NCBI GenBank assembly: GCA_021555075.1
Contig: JAKGBX010000001.1
Coordinates: 124,001-188,000 of the forward strand
Length of the DNA stretch: 64,000 bases
Reading direction: 5' to 3'
Origin: Rhodobacteraceae bacterium LMO-JJ12
GTDB taxonomy: Bacteria; Pseudomonadota; Alphaproteobacteria; Rhodobacterales; Rhodobacteraceae
Positions 60,438 through 64,000 of this stretch are shown one piece after another (the stretch's first letter is position 1; the number at the start of each line of letters is the position of its first letter). Below the pieces are notes generated by a model. That model was not told where the DNA came from. It worked only from the letters and a program-made list of their open reading frames with translations, and ran no database searches. The translations under genes and the position numbers were made by a program.

Positions 60438-61916
60438 ATGGTAGTTGAGAACGGTGAGGTCGTTGGGCCGGACGTGCCCGCAGCACAGATGTTTGATAAC
60501 CCGGAGGCAGCGGTAGAACAGATCTGTGCCATTTATGATCAAGCCGTCGTCTTTTTGAGTGACTGGTTCGTGCGCGCGATGGCGGGGGATGTGCCCAAGG
60601 TTCGGGTGCGTGCCTGCTATCCGCAGATCCGGTTGCAAACCACGAGCTTTGCCAAGATCGACAGCCGTCTGAGCTTTGGCCATGTTTCGGACCCGGGAAT
60701 TCATGTGGCCACGATCACAAGGCCCCGGTTGTTTGCCAATTACCTACGCCAGCAAATTGGTTTGTTGATGGCGAACCATGGTGTTCAGGTTGAGATTGGC
60801 GTTTCGAACACGCCGATGCCGGTGCATTTTGCGGTCGCCAACGATCCGGCCATCGCAGTGCCGCAACAGGGGGCAGCCGATTTCACGCTGCGCGATCTGT
60901 TTGATGTTCCGGATCTGAGCACAACTAATGACAACATCGTCAATGGCACCTTTCAGCCCGGCGCGGACGGTGAGATGCCGCTTGCACCGTTTACCGCGCA
61001 GCGGGTGGATTATTCTCTGGCACGGCTGTCCCACTATACGGCGACCAAACCAGAGCATTTCCAGAACCACGTGCTGTTTACCAACTATCAGTTCTATGTG
61101 AACGAATTTGAGGCCTATGCACGCAAGGCGCTGGCTGATCCGGCAAGCGGCTATACCGGGTTTGTTGGCACCGGGAACGTCGAGATTACCGAGCCGGATG
61201 AGCCAATGACGATCCCGCTGAGCTTGCCGCAAATGCCGACGTATCACTTGAAACGCGCCGACGGCTCGGGGATTACGCTTGTCAATATCGGGGTCGGACC
61301 ACCGAATGCGAAAACCGCAACCGACCACATTGCGGTGTTGCGCCCACATGCCTGGATCATGGTGGGTCATTGCGCCGGGCTTAGGCATTCACAGTCGCTG
61401 GGTGATTTCGTTCTGGCGCACGCCTATCTGCGTGAAGACAAGGTTCTGGACGACGATTTGCCGCTGTGGGTGCCTATCCCTGCGTTGGCCGAGATTCAGA
61501 TTGCGCTTGAAAAGGCAGTTGCGATCGAGACGCGGCTAGAGGGCTATGATCTGAAGCGGGTGATGCGCACCGGCACTGTCGCCAGTCTGGACAATCGCAA
61601 CTGGGAATTGCGCGACATCAAAGGCCCGGTGCAGCGGCTCAGCCAGAGCAGGGCGATTGCGCTCGACATGGAAAGCGCGACGATCGCAGCCAATGGTTTT
61701 CGGTTTCGTGTGCCTTATGGCACGCTTTTGTGCGTCTCTGACAAGCCATTGCATGGCGAGTTGAAGCTGCCGGGCATGGCATCGGATTTCTACAAGACCC
61801 AAGTCGAACGGCATTTGATGATAGGGATTCGCGCCATGGAGTCGCTTCGGGATATGCCATTGGAACGGCTTCATTCGAGGAAGTTACGTAGTTTTAGTGA
61901 AACTGCGTTCCTCTGA
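60438..61916 (+). CDS. amn: AMP nucleosidase
   Basis: AMP nucleosidase splits AMP to adenine and ribose-5-phosphate. The 492-residue protein has the N-terminal domain (YPQIRLQTTSFAKIDSRLSFGHV) and the nucleoside-phosphorylase-like C-terminal half: HYTATKPEHFQNHVLFTNYQFY, VNIGVGPPNAKTATDHIAVLRPHAWIMVGHCAGLR and ALDMESATIAANGFRFRVPYGTLLCVSDKPLHGELK. Its length is near that of the E. coli enzyme. ATG codons at 60426 and 60438 are both possible; the second is nearer a G-rich site. Confidence 0.93.
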   Translation: MVVENGEVVGPDVPAAQMFDNPEAAVEQICAIYDQAVVFLSDWFVRAMAGDVPKVRVRACYPQIRLQTTSFAKIDSRLSFGHVSDPGIHVATITRPRLFANYLRQQIGLLMANHGVQVEIGVSNTPMPVHFAVANDPAIAVPQQGAADFTLRDLFDVPDLSTTNDNIVNGTFQPGADGEMPLAPFTAQRVDYSLARLSHYTATKPEHFQNHVLFTNYQFYVNEFEAYARKALADPASGYTGFVGTGNVEITEPDEPMTIPLSLPQMPTYHLKRADGSGITLVNIGVGPPNAKTATDHIAVLRPHAWIMVGHCAGLRHSQSLGDFVLAHAYLREDKVLDDDLPLWVPIPALAEIQIALEKAVAIETRLEGYDLKRVMRTGTVASLDNRNWELRDIKGPVQRLSQSRAIALDMESATIAANGFRFRVPYGTLLCVSDKPLHGELKLPGMASDFYKTQVERHLMIGIRAMESLRDMPLERLHSRKLRSFSETAFL

Positions 61917-61917
61917 T

Positions 61918-61932
61918 GGTGCAAAAAGCACC
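61918..61932 (+). terminator. Short hairpin after amn
   Basis: GGTGC-AAAAA-GCACC begins one base after the amn stop; CTGTTTTT follows 9 bases later. A weak terminator is possible. Confidence 0.35.
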
Positions 61933-61972
61933 ACTAAATACCTGTTTTTCGCTTGCAAGCAGCCACTATTCG

Positions 61973-62001
61973 TTGTGTTCATCAGCTATATCCCGTTATA
62001 T
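61973..62001 (+). promoter_or_regulatory. Candidate promoter for the HU gene
   Basis: TTGTGT (61973-61978) and TTATAT (61996-62001) are spaced by 17 bases, about 47 bases before the ATG. Confidence 0.55.
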
Positions 62002-62047
62002 GGCGGCGATGAGGCCCAAGTATTCGGGCAAGTAAGGAGACCAAGAA

Positions 62048-62335
62048 ATGGCAAAACCGATGACCAAGACCCAGCTTGTCGCCGCGCTGGCAGATGAAAT
62101 GGGAAGTGACAAGAAAACAGCTGCAGGCGCGCTTGACGCCGTTGTAGCAATCATCACCCGTGAAGTTTCGGGCGGTGGGGCCGTAACTTTGCCCGGCGTT
62201 GGCAAGATTTACTGCCGCGAACGCCCCGAGCGCATGGTGCGCAACCCTGCCACGGGTGAGCAGATCAAGAAAGAGGCCGACAAGGTGGTGAAAATGACCA
62301 TCGCGAAGGCTCTGAAAGATAGCGTGAATAGCTAA
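62048..62335 (+). CDS. hup: HU family DNA-binding protein
   Basis: The 95-residue basic protein matches HU: MTKTQLVAALADEMGSDKKTAAGALDAVV (helices), then the arm region VTLPGVGKIYCRERPERMVRNPATGEQIKKEA. HU bends and compacts DNA as a dimer. AAGTAAGGAGACCAAGAA precedes the ATG. A terminator follows. Confidence 0.95.
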   Translation: MAKPMTKTQLVAALADEMGSDKKTAAGALDAVVAIITREVSGGGAVTLPGVGKIYCRERPERMVRNPATGEQIKKEADKVVKMTIAKALKDSVNS

Positions 62336-62358
62336 TTTTTCAAACGTGAAGAGTTTCT

Positions 62359-62389
62359 GGGGTCGTCCGACTGGGCGACCCCTTTCATT
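62359..62389 (+). terminator. Rho-independent terminator of the HU gene
   Basis: GGGGTCGTCC / GGGCGACCCC with a GACT loop is followed by TTTCATTT, 24 bases after the stop. Confidence 0.75.
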
Positions 62390-62553
62390 TGTGCAGTCGA
62401 GAGACAGATTAGAGTAGCTCGTGAAATGCCAATAATGCAGCTATTGGGATATTCGCCCCGGACACTCTCGATACCGCCAGCCCTTGTTGTTCCGCGTTAC
62501 TCATTGTTAACTGCGCCCGCATTGGACCCCGCAAAACAGCACGAGGCAAGTCG

Positions 62554-63429
62554 ATGAACGCGCGCGCAATTTTCATGGGGCTGGCCTTTGCCTTTATGTG
62601 GTCGTCGGCATTTACGTCGGCACGGGTGATTGTGGAATATGCACCACCAATTGCCTCGCTCTCACTCAGATTTCTTCTTTCTGGTTTGATTGGGGTTGGC
62701 ATTGCGCTTGCCCTTGGTCAGCGGTTTCGGCTGACGCGGGCGCAATGGCGGGCAACGATCATTTTTGGCATTTGCCAGAACGCGCTCTATCTGGGCCTCA
62801 ACTTTGTGGCGATGCAATGGATCGAGGCAGGCTTGGCTTCGATTATCGCCTCTACCATGCCCTTGATGGTGGCGTTGGCTGGGTGGATGGTGTTTGGCGA
62901 CAAGCTTCGCCCGATGGCGGTTATCGGGCTGATCATGGGGTTTGTCGGGGTTGCCTTGATCATGGGCGGGCGGTTGGATGGCGGGCTTGATTGGACAGGT
63001 GTGGCGCTCTGCATTATCGGGGCTATGGCGCTGACGATTGCCACGCTTTCGGTGCGTGGTGCCTCGTCCGGTGGCAATGTTATGATGATCGTCGGGTTGC
63101 AGATGTTTGTGGGCTCGGCCTGTTTGGCGGTTGTCTCAGGCTTTACCGAAACGCTCACGGTCATATGGTCGTGGCAATTGATCGTGGCCTTTATCTACAC
63201 CACGCTGGTGCCGGGTCTTATGGCAACGTGGGTGTGGTTTACTCTCGTTAATTCCATCGGCGCAGTGAAAGCGGCGACCTTCCATTTCCTCAACCCGTTT
63301 TTTGGCGTGGCCGTCGCGGCAGTGTTGCTGGGCGAAAAGATTGGTGGATTGGATGTGTTGGGTGTTGCAATCGTGACGGTAGGAATTTTGGCTGTTCAGT
63401 TGTCCAAACAGAAACCTGTGGCTGTGTGA
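62554..63429 (+). CDS. EamA-type DMT family transporter
   Basis: The 291-residue protein has ten transmembrane helices in two EamA repeats (AIFMGLAFAFMWSSAFTSARVIVEYAPP at the start, ICQNALYLGLNFVAMQWIEAGLASIIAS in the middle). It resembles RhtA/YdcZ-type amino-acid or metabolite exporters. The substrate is not known. It is the third DMT protein in the window. CGAGGCAAGTCG precedes the ATG. Confidence 0.87.
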   Translation: MNARAIFMGLAFAFMWSSAFTSARVIVEYAPPIASLSLRFLLSGLIGVGIALALGQRFRLTRAQWRATIIFGICQNALYLGLNFVAMQWIEAGLASIIASTMPLMVALAGWMVFGDKLRPMAVIGLIMGFVGVALIMGGRLDGGLDWTGVALCIIGAMALTIATLSVRGASSGGNVMMIVGLQMFVGSACLAVVSGFTETLTVIWSWQLIVAFIYTTLVPGLMATWVWFTLVNSIGAVKAATFHFLNPFFGVAVAAVLLGEKIGGLDVLGVAIVTVGILAVQLSKQKPVAV

Positions 63430-63477
63430 GCCCGATCCTCCCCGACGTTTGGCAAATTTCGAGACGATCGAGATTGG

Positions 63478-64000
63478 CTAATGCAGTATGAGAAGCAGTG
63501 CGTTCAGAGTGAAGAATCCGCCCGCCGTTGCAAGTATCTGGGCGATGGAAGCCATACCCTCATATCCTGATTCATGAGCGAAAAGCGCATAGATCGAAAA
63601 CATGGGCATTGCAGCAGAGATCACAACTGCAAGCCGCATTTCGTTGCTCAGTGGTGCAAACCCGACAATCGGAACGACGATCACAGCCAGCGCAACCATC
63701 GCGGGGTGAAGAATAAGTTTGCCCAGCACGATCTGCACCGCAATGGCGCGAATGCCGCGAAAGGCAACACCCACAAGCGAGCCGCCAATGACAAAGAGCG
63801 CCAACGCCGAAGCAGAGGCGGCCAGCATGGAGAAAAGCCGGGTCGCCGGTTCGGGCATGGCGATACCCGAGAGAGAAACAAGAAGACCGGCCAGCAATCC
63901 AATCACCATTGGCCGCCGTAGCACGCTCAGCAAGATGCGCCCGATCTTGCGCAACACACGCGCTTCGTCGCTGCCGTTTGCCGCCTCCATCAGCGCCAGA
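63478..64000 (-). CDS. AEC family transporter, C-terminal part (truncated by the window)
   Basis: At least 174 codons are open to the right edge, where codons before the ATG at 63990 (Leu-Ala-Leu) are still coding, so the real start lies beyond the window. The sequence has about five hydrophobic helices, with RRPMVIGLLAGLLVSLSGIAMPEP and GKLILHPAMVALAVIVV matching the second half of auxin efflux carrier (AEC) transporters. These export organic acids such as malate. It converges on the DMT gene. Confidence 0.8.
   Translation of the reverse strand, partial: LALMEAANGSDEARVLRKIGRILLSVLRRPMVIGLLAGLLVSLSGIAMPEPATRLFSMLAASASALALFVIGGSLVGVAFRGIRAIAVQIVLGKLILHPAMVALAVIVVPIVGFAPLSNEMRLAVVISAAMPMFSIYALFAHESGYEGMASIAQILATAGGFFTLNALLLILH

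Overview
The window reads as chromosomal core DNA of a Rhodobacteraceae bacterium (Roseobacter group, Alphaproteobacteria). The evidence is the G+C-rich coding sequence and family-typical proteins: an L-malyl-CoA/beta-methylmalyl-CoA lyase, a DUF1013/TrcR cell-cycle regulator, COQ9, an HvrA-like H-NS protein, DUF1244, DUF2125, and the DgcN/DgcA D-glutamate pair. I see no insertion sequence, integrase, prophage block, CRISPR array or rRNA. About 68 protein genes and one tRNA-Met(CAT) are supported. The last gene (an AEC transporter) runs off the right edge.

Layout. 0-9 kb: a membrane DUF305 protein, malyl-CoA lyase, and a D-amino-acid block (dgcN, dgcA, a DEDDh exonuclease, a small DMT transporter, a D-amino-acid transaminase), then an extradiol dioxygenase, DUF1244 and N-formylglutamate amidohydrolase. 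9-24 kb: pyruvate kinase, rpmI-rplT, a 3-hydroxyacyl-CoA dehydrogenase and an MFS exporter. These are followed by pheS-X-pheT, where X is a low-G+C unknown gene fused into the operon by 4-base overlaps at both ends. Then come a GNAT, YtoQ, a GST, mscL, an MscS channel, an SH3 protein, tRNA-Met and acetoacetyl-CoA synthetase. 24-36 kb: HlyIII, the divergent ald/lrp pair, a stand-alone Hint-domain protein, GMC oxidoreductase, alpha/beta hydrolase, YghU, rpsU, COQ9 with two quinone oxidoreductases, an H-NS-like protein, RNase T2 and TrcR. 36-51 kb: a flavoprotein with a large MscS channel, an enoyl-CoA hydratase/SDR pair, two tandem 508-residue DUF2125 proteins, PmbA, an inositol-monophosphatase-like protein, class I fumarase, smpB, a rhodanese, an aromatic aminotransferase and dapA. 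51-64 kb: a lytic transglycosylase, a DMT exporter, mnmD with a divergent MnmC-type FAD oxidoreductase, a HTD2-like dehydratase, a VOC protein, a polysaccharide 4,6-dehydratase, a 0.8 kb non-coding gap, AMP nucleosidase, HU, a DMT exporter and the AEC transporter.

How the genes work together. DgcN, DgcA and the class IV transaminase together suggest catabolism of D-glutamate and other D-amino acids. Ald and its divergent Lrp regulator handle alanine. Malyl-CoA lyase, acetoacetyl-CoA synthetase, fumarase and pyruvate kinase belong to acetate and central carbon flow. MscL and two MscS-type channels deal with osmotic downshift.

No clear new multi-gene system is visible. The most unusual items are the gene inserted between pheS and pheT, the stand-alone Hint protein, the tandem DUF2125 pair, and several intergenic repeat or hairpin families. 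These are a GGGATATTTT-GGCAAGATGAA element at three loci, GCAAGC-core hairpins at three convergent junctions, and two adjacent GCGTTT...AAACGC palindromes downstream of the H-NS gene. Positions come from reading the sequence by eye. Family names come from recognised motifs, not from a database search.
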